From Clostridiales bacterium (GTDB taxonomy: Bacteria; Bacillota; Clostridia; Christensenellales; Aristaeellaceae), in NCBI GenBank assembly GCA_019420065.1, contig JAHZHX010000052.1:1-16260 (forward strand): a stretch of 16,260 nucleotides of DNA, in the 5' to 3' direction. The notes beneath the pieces were generated by a model. It made no database searches and had not been told where the DNA came from. It saw only the letters and a list, made by a program, of their open reading frames with translations. The translations under genes were made by a program, and so were the position numbers. Within the stretch, counting starts at the first letter, position 1, and each line of letters opens with the position of its first letter. Below are positions 5,706 through 11,937 of this stretch, piece after piece.

Positions 5706-7184
5706 TTACTCGTTGGCCAGACCCTGCTCAACCAGCTGAGACGCGCAGATTTCCATGTAGGTGCCGAAATCGTAGGAATCGTACAGCTCCTTGATGAAGG
5801 CGTCGTACTCGGCGATGGGGCGCTCGCCCTTGATGAAGGCGATCATCTGCATGTTCACATAGTCTTCCATGTCCTTGACGTTGTAGTCTTCGGGCAGGAT
5901 GACGCTGATGTTGAAGTACTCATAGCGGGGCATTTCCAGACCGAAAGCAGTCGCTTCGGCAGCCTCGGGGAACTTCAGCTCCAGGTACAGCGCGTCGTTG
6001 CGGCCCATCCACTGCCACATGTTGGTGTAGTTGATCTCGCTGGCGCGCTCTTTGTTCGCCACGATCTTGCCGTCCGCATCCTTGGTCCAGTGTTCGCCTT
6101 CCAGACCAACGTAGAGCAGGTTCACACCCTCTTCAGTGCACAGATACTGCATCACCTTGAAGCAGGAAGCCAGCTTGTCATCGTCGATGTCAGCGTTCAC
6201 AACCAGCTTGTCGCCCACGTACTTGTCATGCTTGGCGATCGCGTAGCAGGGCTCGCCGCCCTTGCCGTCGGACAGAGCATCGATCCAGGTCAGGTCAGCC
6301 TCGGCGTTCACAGCCTTATACTGATCGATATAAGCCTGCTTGAGGATGTTGGACCAAGGCATGGCGGCCACGCCCACGTTGCAGGCGATCACGTTAGCCT
6401 TCACAGCGCTGTTGGAGGTGAACATGTCAGGATCCAGCAGGCCGTTGTCATAGAACTTCTTGGCCATTTCCAGGGCTTCGGTCATACGGGGCTGCAGCAG
6501 GGCGTTGGTCGTCTTGCCGTCGCGGATGATGACGTAGTTGCCCAGCACCACATCGTAGGGAGCGGTGATGGCGGACAGACCGTTCAGGCTCCAGCCCGTG
6601 AAAGCGATGGTATCCTTGATGCCGTTGCCGTCGGGATCGTTGTTGGCCAGCCAGGTGCAGTAGTCAAACAGCTCATCCACGGTGGTGGGCACGGTCAGGT
6701 TGTACTTTTCGTTCCAGTCCTTGCGAACCAGGATCAGCATGTAGTAGTCGCTGATGGCCTTGGCCGCGGGGATACCGTACATTTCGTCGCCATAGTACAG
6801 GGAGGGGATATCGGTGTCGGCGCCGTAGGTGTCGAACACGGGCTTCAGCTCGGTTTCCTTGTACTGGGTCAGGGGCAGAAGCAGATCCTGCGCAGCGTAG
6901 GTCTGCAGCTGCTCGGGGCTGACCATGAACATATCCGGCACGTCGCCGCCAATGATGCGGGCGTTGAGGGCGGTGTCATAGTCATCCAGGTATACCAGAT
7001 CGACCGCAACGCCGGTGCGATCCAGAATGGTCTGGTACACGAAGTCGTTCGCCAGATCAGCCGGGCGGTTGTTGCCCAGGAAGTTGGTCGCCACAACGAT
7101 GGTAGCGGGTTCATCCGCCGCAGCGATGGACGCGATGCTCAGCAGCATGATAAGCGCGAGCACCAGAGAAACGAGTTTCTTCAT
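5706..7184 (-). CDS. Extracellular solute-binding protein of a CUT1 carbohydrate ABC transporter
   Basis: Binds the imported sugar outside the cell and delivers it to the permeases encoded just upstream. 492 residues. The signal peptide is MKKLVSLVLALIMLLSIASI followed by AAA and Asp24; there is no lipobox cysteine, so cleavage by signal peptidase I is predicted, not lipid anchoring. The mature part has typical family 1 features: opening strand TIVVATNF, GGDVPDMFM (consensus G-xPDxF), YGIPAAKAISDYYMLILVRKDW, DPDGNGIKDTIAFTG, which matches the calcium-loop-like DxDGNGxKDxxP motif of LplA-type proteins, and KFYDNGLLDPD. The ATG at 7184 has AAGGAGGAAAG just upstream; the frame opens 10 codons earlier without such a site. 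It is last in the operon behind both permeases, with a hairpin in the 72-bp gap. Substrate unknown. Confidence 0.92.
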   Translation of the reverse strand: MKKLVSLVLALIMLLSIASIAAADEPATIVVATNFLGNNRPADLANDFVYQTILDRTGVAVDLVYLDDYDTALNARIIGGDVPDMFMVSPEQLQTYAAQDLLLPLTQYKETELKPVFDTYGADTDIPSLYYGDEMYGIPAAKAISDYYMLILVRKDWNEKYNLTVPTTVDELFDYCTWLANNDPDGNGIKDTIAFTGWSLNGLSAITAPYDVVLGNYVIIRDGKTTNALLQPRMTEALEMAKKFYDNGLLDPDMFTSNSAVKANVIACNVGVAAMPWSNILKQAYIDQYKAVNAEADLTWIDALSDGKGGEPCYAIAKHDKYVGDKLVVNADIDDDKLASCFKVMQYLCTEEGVNLLYVGLEGEHWTKDADGKIVANKERASEINYTNMWQWMGRNDALYLELKFPEAAEATAFGLEMPRYEYFNISVILPEDYNVKDMEDYVNMQMIAFIKGERPIAEYDAFIKELYDSYDFGTYMEICASQLVEQGLANE

Positions 7185-7208
7185 GAGTCTTTCCTCCTTG
7201 ATATATTT

Positions 7209-7233
7209 ATGCATTGGCGGTAAGCCAAGGCAT
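7209..7233 (-). other. Intercistronic stem-loop ahead of the solute-binding protein gene
   Basis: 10-bp stem with one mismatch (plus ATGCATTGGC with GCCAAGGCAT), 5-nt loop, ending about 12 bases before the ribosome binding site of the solute-binding protein gene. There is no T-run, so it is not a terminator. It may protect the downstream message and raise the level of the binding protein over the permeases, as known for some ABC-transporter operons; this role is inference. Confidence 0.5.
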
Positions 7234-7256
7234 ATAGGAAACAGATTGATCGGGGC

Positions 7257-8114
7257 TTAGCCCTTGACCGCGCCGGCCAGCGTACCCTTGACGAAGTACT
7301 TCTGGATAAAGGGATAAATGATGACGATAGGCGCGGTGGCAAAGCACACGGCGGCCATCTTCAGCGTTTCGGGCGGCACCACCTCGTCCGCGCCCTGGTC
7401 CATGTTGTTGGTCTTTATCATACGGCGCAGAATGACCTGCAGCGGGCGCAGCTTTTCGTCGGTAATGTAGAGCACGGCCACCATATAGGCATTCCAGTGC
7501 GCCACGGCATAGTACATGCCGATGGTCATCAGGATGGGCAGCGACATGGGAAGCACGATGCGGATCAGCACGCCAAACTCGGTACAGCCGTCAATGCGCG
7601 CGGATTCAAACAGCTCTTCCGGCAGCCCCTCAAAAAAGGCGCGCATGATAATCAGGTTGTACACGCTGACCAGGCCGGGAACAAACATGGCGTACATCGT
7701 ATTGATCAGGCCCGTGGCCTTCACGATCAGGTAGGTAGGCACCGTGCCGGCGCTGAAGAGCATGGTGAAAACCACGCATTTCATGATAAACTTGTTGCCG
7801 GGCATGGCGCGGCGGCTGAGGGGGTAGGCCATCAGCAGCGTCACGACCAGGTTGGCCAGCGTACCCAGCACGGTCAGACGAACCGTTACCCACAGGCCGG
7901 CATACAGCTGGCCGTCCTTGAGCATTTCCTTGTAGGCAGTCAGCGTGAACTTGGAAGGCAGCAGTACGAAGCCGCCGCGTTTGATTACCTCGCTGTAAGG
8001 CGTAAAGGACATGGAAACGACATACAGCACGGGAACCAGCGTGATGAGCAGTACGAAGATCATGATCGCATAGACAACAATGTCAAACGCGAGGTCGTTC
8101 TTACTTTTTACCAT
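7257..8114 (-). CDS. Carbohydrate ABC transporter permease, CUT1 family (LplC/YtcP-type)
   Basis: Inner-membrane subunit of a binding-protein-dependent sugar importer, 285 residues with six predicted membrane helices (first at ~13-34: VVYAIMIFVLLITLVPVLYVV). The EAA loop that contacts the ATPase reads LPEELFESARIDGCTEFGVLIRIVLP, close to consensus EAAxxDGA--------LP, although Ala is replaced by Ser in the leading EAA (ESA). The C-terminus PFIQKYFVKGTLAGAVKG is the hallmark of the LplC/YtcP group. The ATG at 8112-8114 overlaps the stop of the first permease by 7 bp (ATGGTAA), a translational-coupling arrangement. 'LplC' is a historical label; homologues import oligosaccharides such as pectin fragments, so substrate cannot be assigned. 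Confidence 0.93.
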   Translation of the reverse strand: MVKSKNDLAFDIVVYAIMIFVLLITLVPVLYVVSMSFTPYSEVIKRGGFVLLPSKFTLTAYKEMLKDGQLYAGLWVTVRLTVLGTLANLVVTLLMAYPLSRRAMPGNKFIMKCVVFTMLFSAGTVPTYLIVKATGLINTMYAMFVPGLVSVYNLIIMRAFFEGLPEELFESARIDGCTEFGVLIRIVLPMSLPILMTIGMYYAVAHWNAYMVAVLYITDEKLRPLQVILRRMIKTNNMDQGADEVVPPETLKMAAVCFATAPIVIIYPFIQKYFVKGTLAGAVKG

Positions 8115-9055
8115 AATGCACTATCCCACTTTCTGGCCAAAGCATTGGTACCAAAAACCATGATGGAGCTGATGACCGATTTAAGCAGACCCACAGCGGT
8201 CGCCAGGCTGTAGTTCATTTTGCCGATACCCTGTGTAAACACCCAGGTATCAATGATCTCACCCGAGGCGCGCACCTCGTCGCTCATCATAACGTAGACC
8301 TGGTTAAAGCCTGCGTCCAGGATATTGCCGACCTTGGTAATAAGCAGAACAATAAAGATTTTGCGGATGCAGGGCAGCGTGATATACCAGATCTGGCGGA
8401 AGCGGCCGCAGCCGTCCACGGTCGCCGCCTCATACAGCGAGGTATCAATGCCCATGATGGCGGCCAGATACACAATCGCGCCCCAGCCCAGGCTCTTCCA
8501 CAGGTCGCTGCCAATCAGCACGCCGCGGAAGTACTTGTTGCTTGTCAGGAACGGGATAGGCGAACCGCCCATCTTTTTAATCATGTTGTTGACGACGCCG
8601 TTCGTCTGCGAGAGCATGGCCACGCAGATGCCGTAAATCACGACCCAGGAAAGGAAGTGCGGCAGATAGCTGATCGTCTGCACCACGCGGGTGAAGCGGC
8701 GGGCGCGGCACTCGGACACGGCCAGCGCGAAAATCAGCGAGGGGAACAGGCCGACAATCAGCTTCCAGAAGCTCAGGATCAGCGTGTTGGTAATCACGCG
8801 CTTGTTTGCCGGACTGGAAAAGAACTGCTGGAAATACTTGTACCAAGGCTCCGCCCAGGGGCTGCCCCAGATGCCTTTTTTGACCGTGTACTTTTTGAAC
8901 GCAATCACCATGCCGTACATGGGCGCGAATTTGTACACAATGAAGTAGATGATGCCAGGCAAGAGCATCAGATACAGCGGCCACCAGCGGATCACGCCGC
9001 GGCGGAAACGCTCCCATTTGGTTATTCTTCCTGGTGCAACGAGAGATGCGTTCAT
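8108..9055 (-). CDS. Carbohydrate ABC transporter permease, CUT1 family (LplB/YteP-type)
   Basis: First gene of the transporter operon, 315 residues with six predicted membrane helices (first at ~25-45, YLMLLPGIIYFIVYKFAPMYG, is family-typical). The sequence WKSLGWGAIVYLAAIMGIDTSLYEAATVDGCGRFRQIWYITLP contains the EAA motif (YEAATVDGCG-------LP). The C-terminal half NILDAGFNQVYVMMSDEVRASGEIIDTWVF is characteristic of LplB/YteP permeases. I start at 9055, where AAGGAGGAGC precedes the ATG; a longer frame to 9181 would begin upstream of the promoter's transcription start and lacks a ribosome binding site. The partner permease overlaps by 7 bp. No ATPase gene is present, so a shared MsmX-type ATPase elsewhere in the genome is expected. 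Confidence 0.93.
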   Translation of the reverse strand: MNASLVAPGRITKWERFRRGVIRWWPLYLMLLPGIIYFIVYKFAPMYGMVIAFKKYTVKKGIWGSPWAEPWYKYFQQFFSSPANKRVITNTLILSFWKLIVGLFPSLIFALAVSECRARRFTRVVQTISYLPHFLSWVVIYGICVAMLSQTNGVVNNMIKKMGGSPIPFLTSNKYFRGVLIGSDLWKSLGWGAIVYLAAIMGIDTSLYEAATVDGCGRFRQIWYITLPCIRKIFIVLLITKVGNILDAGFNQVYVMMSDEVRASGEIIDTWVFTQGIGKMNYSLATAVGLLKSVISSIMVFGTNALARKWDSALW

Positions 9056-9137
9056 TGCTCCTCCTTTCTTTTCGCACAATGAGAGCAGAAAACAATCCGT
9101 TCTCAGCCGTGTTGAAAAGAACAATTTAGGATCTGAT

Positions 9138-9149
9138 TTGTAATGACAA
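9138..9149. promoter_or_regulatory. Candidate operator at the transcription start of the transporter operon
   Basis: TTGTAATGACAA has symmetric TTGT/ACAA arms around 4 bases and spans the predicted start of transcription (~9146). A repressor here would block the permease promoter; the GntR protein encoded next door is the obvious candidate. Short and unproven. Confidence 0.3.
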
Positions 9150-9152
9150 TTC

Positions 9153-9181
9153 ATTATAACATGTATGAATATAATTGACAA
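9153..9181 (-). promoter_or_regulatory. Sigma-A promoter of the permease/binding-protein operon
   Basis: Minus strand: -35 TTGTCA (plus 9176-9181; 5 of 6), 17-bp spacer, -10 TATAAT (plus 9153-9158) with extended TG (TGTTATAAT). The spacer holds CATACAT (plus ATGTATG 9161-9167), a motif shared with the divergent promoters at 11830-11907. Predicted start ~9146, giving a leader of ~90 bases. Confidence 0.85.
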
Positions 9182-9194
9182 GGGGTGATTTTTT

Positions 9195-9230
9195 TCATTT
9201 TGTGAATGTTTTATATGTCATTTTGTGACA
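9195..9230. promoter_or_regulatory. Direct repeat and palindrome upstream of the transporter promoter
   Basis: TCATTTTGTGA occurs at 9195-9205 and 9218-9228 (23 bp apart). The second copy is part of a palindrome, TGTCATTTTGTGACA (9216-9230). Both sit upstream of the -35, roughly -50 to -85 from the predicted start, a place typical of activators or a looping repressor. The rest of this 270-bp intergenic region (9231-9325) shows no gene, and no clear terminator for the GntR gene. Confidence 0.45.
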
Positions 9231-9325
9231 TCCGAATTCATAACATAGTTTTTTATACCGCAAAACGCCATTTTCCAGCCGGACGCCCTTTCCGTTCTCG
9301 AAAAAACGTTCTCACCCGCAAAAGG

Positions 9326-10042
9326 TCACATTTTCACGCGCAGCTCAAATTCGTTTTTGTCCTGCGGATACAAACTCACGGTATACTCCAGCTCCCGGCC
9401 ATGACTGTCCAGCGCCACGGAGGTAATACAGATTGCCAGCGCGCCCACAGGCACGCCCATCAGGTGGCAATCCCTGTCCCCCAGCTGCTGCGCGCTCAGC
9501 CGCTTATCAAACACTGCGCGCGTATAGCCATGCGCCTTCAGCACTGCGCGCAGAGAGGTTTTTTCCAGATCATATTCCTGAAAGAACGTTTGGAATTCCG
9601 CACGGAAATACGAGGTGCTCAGCACGATCGGCCCCTTTTCAAACGCGCCCTGAGCATAGCGCAGGCGCGTGATGCGCAAAAGACGCGCTTCCGCCGGCAG
9701 CCTCAGCGCCTCGTTGACCTCCCGGATGGCCGGAACGCAGCAAAAGCACATCAGCTCCGTACAGGTGTTCTGTCCGCGCTTTTTCAGCTCATGTGAAAAC
9801 GAGTCGATAAACAGCGTCGTCTTCTCCACGCGTTTTTCATCGGCCACATAGGTGCCCACGCCTTTGACGCGCTTGAGCAAACCCTCGTTGACCAGATGAG
9901 ACATGGCGGTGCGGATGGTAGAGCGGCTGACCCCATATTGCGCGCACAGATCCATTTCCCGCGGGATCATGGCTCCGCGCGGCCACTCGCCCGATTCTAC
10001 CTTGGCGCGCAGCGACTCAAGGATGGTTTCATACAAAGACAT
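9326..10042 (-). CDS. GntR-family transcriptional regulator, HutC subfamily (UTRA domain)
   Basis: A 238-residue ligand-responsive repressor or activator. Residues ~1-68 form the winged helix: MSLYETILESLRAKVESGEW, GAMIPREMDLCAQYGVSRSTIRTAMSHLVNEGLLKRVKGVGTYV. The remaining part is a UTRA effector domain: LLRITRLRYAQGAFEKGPIVLSTSYF, then LKAHGYTRAVFDKRLSA and LEYTVSLYPQDKNEFELRVKM, all in the expected order. UTRA domains of this type usually bind sugar phosphates or similar small molecules. The ATG at 10042 follows AAAGGA at 10051-10056, which overlaps the stop of the metallophosphoesterase gene; the frame opens 8 codons further upstream without a better site. It is second in a two-gene operon, flanked by the transporter it probably controls. 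Confidence 0.93.
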   Translation of the reverse strand: MSLYETILESLRAKVESGEWPRGAMIPREMDLCAQYGVSRSTIRTAMSHLVNEGLLKRVKGVGTYVADEKRVEKTTLFIDSFSHELKKRGQNTCTELMCFCCVPAIREVNEALRLPAEARLLRITRLRYAQGAFEKGPIVLSTSYFRAEFQTFFQEYDLEKTSLRAVLKAHGYTRAVFDKRLSAQQLGDRDCHLMGVPVGALAICITSVALDSHGRELEYTVSLYPQDKNEFELRVKM

Positions 10043-10055
10043 AGGGACAATCCTT

Positions 10056-11813
10056 TCACAGATCAAGCGTTACGGTCTGATCGTAGGCGGTCAGCCATTC
10101 GCCCGTGGCAAAGTCCACGGCCCGCAGCAGCAGCGTGCGGCCAAAGACAAAGACAAAATACGCGCCATGGCGCGAGCCCACCGGATCGCGGTCCCCAATG
10201 CAATAGCCGATCACGCCGCCGCGGAAGCCGTTGGCGTCAATCACGTTGTAATCTTCCTTCATATGATGGAAGCCTGCGCCGCCGCCAAAGCCATGATGCA
10301 CATGTCCGGTGCAGATCACCGCCTCCGGATGCCCGGCCAGCACGTCGTAAAGCGCGTCGCCATTGATAATGGCGCTGTCCTCCAGGAACTTGCCTCCCGT
10401 CTGCTGATCCAGCAGCGCGCGCATGCTGTTATGGATGACCAGGAATACCGGCTTGCCTTCGGCGCGGTACGTTTCCAGGCGTTCCTTCAGGAAATCAATC
10501 TGTTCCTGCTTGATCTCGCCGGCGTAACGCCACATGCGCTTGTAGCCCGTCACGGTATAGGTATCGCTGTACTGCGCCAGCACGATAAAATGATACCCGT
10601 TGCACTCGCCCTCGTAGAAGAACTTGTCATAGCCTTCGGGCACCATCCCCTGCGCATGCAGATGATCGCAATGATAGCGCACCAGCTCGTGACACTTGCG
10701 ATGCAGCGTTTCATGGTTGCCCACCGTCACAAACAGCGGCTTGCCTGCCCACAGATCGGCAATGGCGTTCCAGTAGCTGTCCAGCTCAAAATCCTTGCCG
10801 AAGTCGGAATAATCGCCGCAATCCATCAGCGCCTGGATCCCCAGCTCATTGGCCCAGCGCAGACCGCGGCGCAGCGCGACTGTACGGCCTCCCTCCTCGC
10901 CGTTGCAGTGAACGTCGCTTACGATGGCGAATTTCAGATCCGGCTCGCGGGTCCTGAGCAAAAATGCCTCGTACGCCTGCCGCAGCCGGGTATAGGTCAC
11001 CTGCGGCCGCGTATCCGCATCCGCAATCTCCCGCGCATGCGCAAGGAACGCCCGCGCCTCGGCCGCGTCGTATATTCCGCTCTCCTCCAGCCCGCGCGCC
11101 TTCATTTCCTCCAGCAGCAGCTCGCAGGCATCCTTATAATAGGCGTTTGCGATCTCGCCGGCGCTCCAGGCGCGCGCCTCAAAGCTGAAACGGCTCACCC
11201 AGCCGGGGCCAAAGCCGTTCTCTCCCCGCGCGTCCGCGCCCAGATTCAGGGGCGTGTCCCCCAGTGTTTTGCCGGCATGGGCCGCAATGTCCGCCTGACC
11301 GCACAGCTTCTCGTCCACAAACAGCAGCATCAGCCCCTCGCGGTCGCAGGAAAGCGTCACCGCATGCCAGCGCCCGTCATAGGTTGCCCGCACCCCCGTC
11401 AGCTGTACCGGGGCCTGCGCGCCCTCAGGCATGAACTGCACCGTCAAAAAAGCGCGCGGCTGCAAATGCGCTACCGTCAGGCCCACACTTTTGCGGCTTT
11501 CAAACACCGTGTTGCTCAGCAGGATACTGCCGTGCGCCTGCTGCGCGGGCGTGTAAAGCTCCGGATCGGTGGTATCGGCAACGGGCAGGAAATCGTCCCC
11601 GCAGCACCAGCCGTGGCAGGCCCCCCGCTCAGCCTTCACCCACAGTCTCAGCGTGAAGCTGTCCTTTCCCAGCCTGATATCGGGAAAAGAAAGGAAATCG
11701 CGGGCCGAACCCACAGAGGAATTCTCCAGCCGCAGCGCCTGCTCGCCGCCAAAGCCCGCGCCGTCCGCGCAGCCTGAACGCCGCACGTTTTTCGTCGATA
11801 CAAAATCGCGCAT
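10056..11813 (-). CDS. Metallophosphoesterase with N-terminal LamG/concanavalin-like domain
   Basis: 585 residues. The C-terminal half (~293-585) is a calcineurin-like metallophosphoesterase with the metal-binding set: Asp300-x-His302 in IVSDVHCN, GD at 333-334 in DCGDYSDFG, GNHE at 365-368, His461 in VIHNS, and GHVH at 503-506. The N-terminal ~40-230 resembles a LamG/concanavalin-like jelly-roll: FPDIRLGKDSFTLRLWVKAE, then YDGRWHAVTLSCDREGLMLLFVDEKL and LNLGADARGENGFGPGWVSRF. Such domains usually bind glycans. No signal peptide is seen, so the protein is probably cytosolic, which is unusual for this pairing. The ATG at 11813 has CAGGAGG upstream. It leads a bicistronic operon with the GntR gene (13-bp gap), divergent from the sulfatase operon. 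Reaction unknown: phosphomonoester or phosphodiester hydrolysis on an imported compound is the best guess. Confidence 0.88.
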   Translation of the reverse strand: MRDFVSTKNVRRSGCADGAGFGGEQALRLENSSVGSARDFLSFPDIRLGKDSFTLRLWVKAERGACHGWCCGDDFLPVADTTDPELYTPAQQAHGSILLSNTVFESRKSVGLTVAHLQPRAFLTVQFMPEGAQAPVQLTGVRATYDGRWHAVTLSCDREGLMLLFVDEKLCGQADIAAHAGKTLGDTPLNLGADARGENGFGPGWVSRFSFEARAWSAGEIANAYYKDACELLLEEMKARGLEESGIYDAAEARAFLAHAREIADADTRPQVTYTRLRQAYEAFLLRTREPDLKFAIVSDVHCNGEEGGRTVALRRGLRWANELGIQALMDCGDYSDFGKDFELDSYWNAIADLWAGKPLFVTVGNHETLHRKCHELVRYHCDHLHAQGMVPEGYDKFFYEGECNGYHFIVLAQYSDTYTVTGYKRMWRYAGEIKQEQIDFLKERLETYRAEGKPVFLVIHNSMRALLDQQTGGKFLEDSAIINGDALYDVLAGHPEAVICTGHVHHGFGGGAGFHHMKEDYNVIDANGFRGGVIGYCIGDRDPVGSRHGAYFVFVFGRTLLLRAVDFATGEWLTAYDQTVTLDL

Positions 11814-11829
11814 AATGCCTCCTGTACAA

Positions 11830-11846
11830 CATACATTTTCATACAT
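11830..11846. promoter_or_regulatory. Candidate GntR operator: paired CATACAT motifs
   Basis: CATACAT at 11830-11836 and 11840-11846, one helical turn apart, spans the predicted start of the metallophosphoesterase transcript. The same 7-mer (or its complement ATGTATG) is in the spacers of the sulfatase promoter (11890-11896) and of the transporter promoter (9161-9167). The match to 9161-9169 extends to 9 bases (TTCATACAT/ATGTATGAA). Confidence 0.4.
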
Positions 11847-11847
11847 A

Positions 11848-11876
11848 AATATAACATACTGAATGCAAAGTTTCAA
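11848..11876 (-). promoter_or_regulatory. Sigma-A promoter of the metallophosphoesterase-gntR operon
   Basis: Minus strand: -35 TTGAAA (plus 11871-11876; 5 of 6), 17-bp spacer, -10 TATATT (plus 11848-11853; 5 of 6) with extended TG (TGTTATATT). Predicted start ~11841. Its -35 is 2 bp from the -35 of the divergent sulfatase promoter. Confidence 0.8.
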
Positions 11877-11878
11877 CC

Positions 11879-11907
11879 TTGTATTTTATATGTATGGGTG
11901 CTATAAT
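11879..11907 (+). promoter_or_regulatory. Sigma-A promoter of the sulfatase operon
   Basis: -35 TTGTAT (11879-11884), 17-bp spacer, -10 TATAAT (11902-11907) with extended TG (TGCTATAAT). The spacer holds ATGTATG. Predicted start ~11914, leader ~24 bases. Divergent and back-to-back with the metallophosphoesterase promoter. Confidence 0.85.
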
Positions 11908-11937
11908 AGAAAAATCCAAAGAAAGGAGCCTGGCGTC

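Noticed and set aside
5457..7223. A 588-codon open frame on the plus strand opposite the solute-binding protein gene
   Set aside because: Val/His/Gly-rich low-complexity translation typical of the antisense frame of a GC-rich gene; no ribosome binding site or family resemblance, while the minus strand encodes a clear binding protein.
9056..9181. An N-terminal extension of the first permease
   Set aside because: It would start upstream of the predicted transcription start at ~9146; the ATG at 9055 has an AAGGAGG site.
9903..11777. A 624-codon open frame on the plus strand opposite the metallophosphoesterase and gntR genes
   Set aside because: Antisense shadow; the opposite strand has intact catalytic motifs, a promoter and a ribosome binding site.
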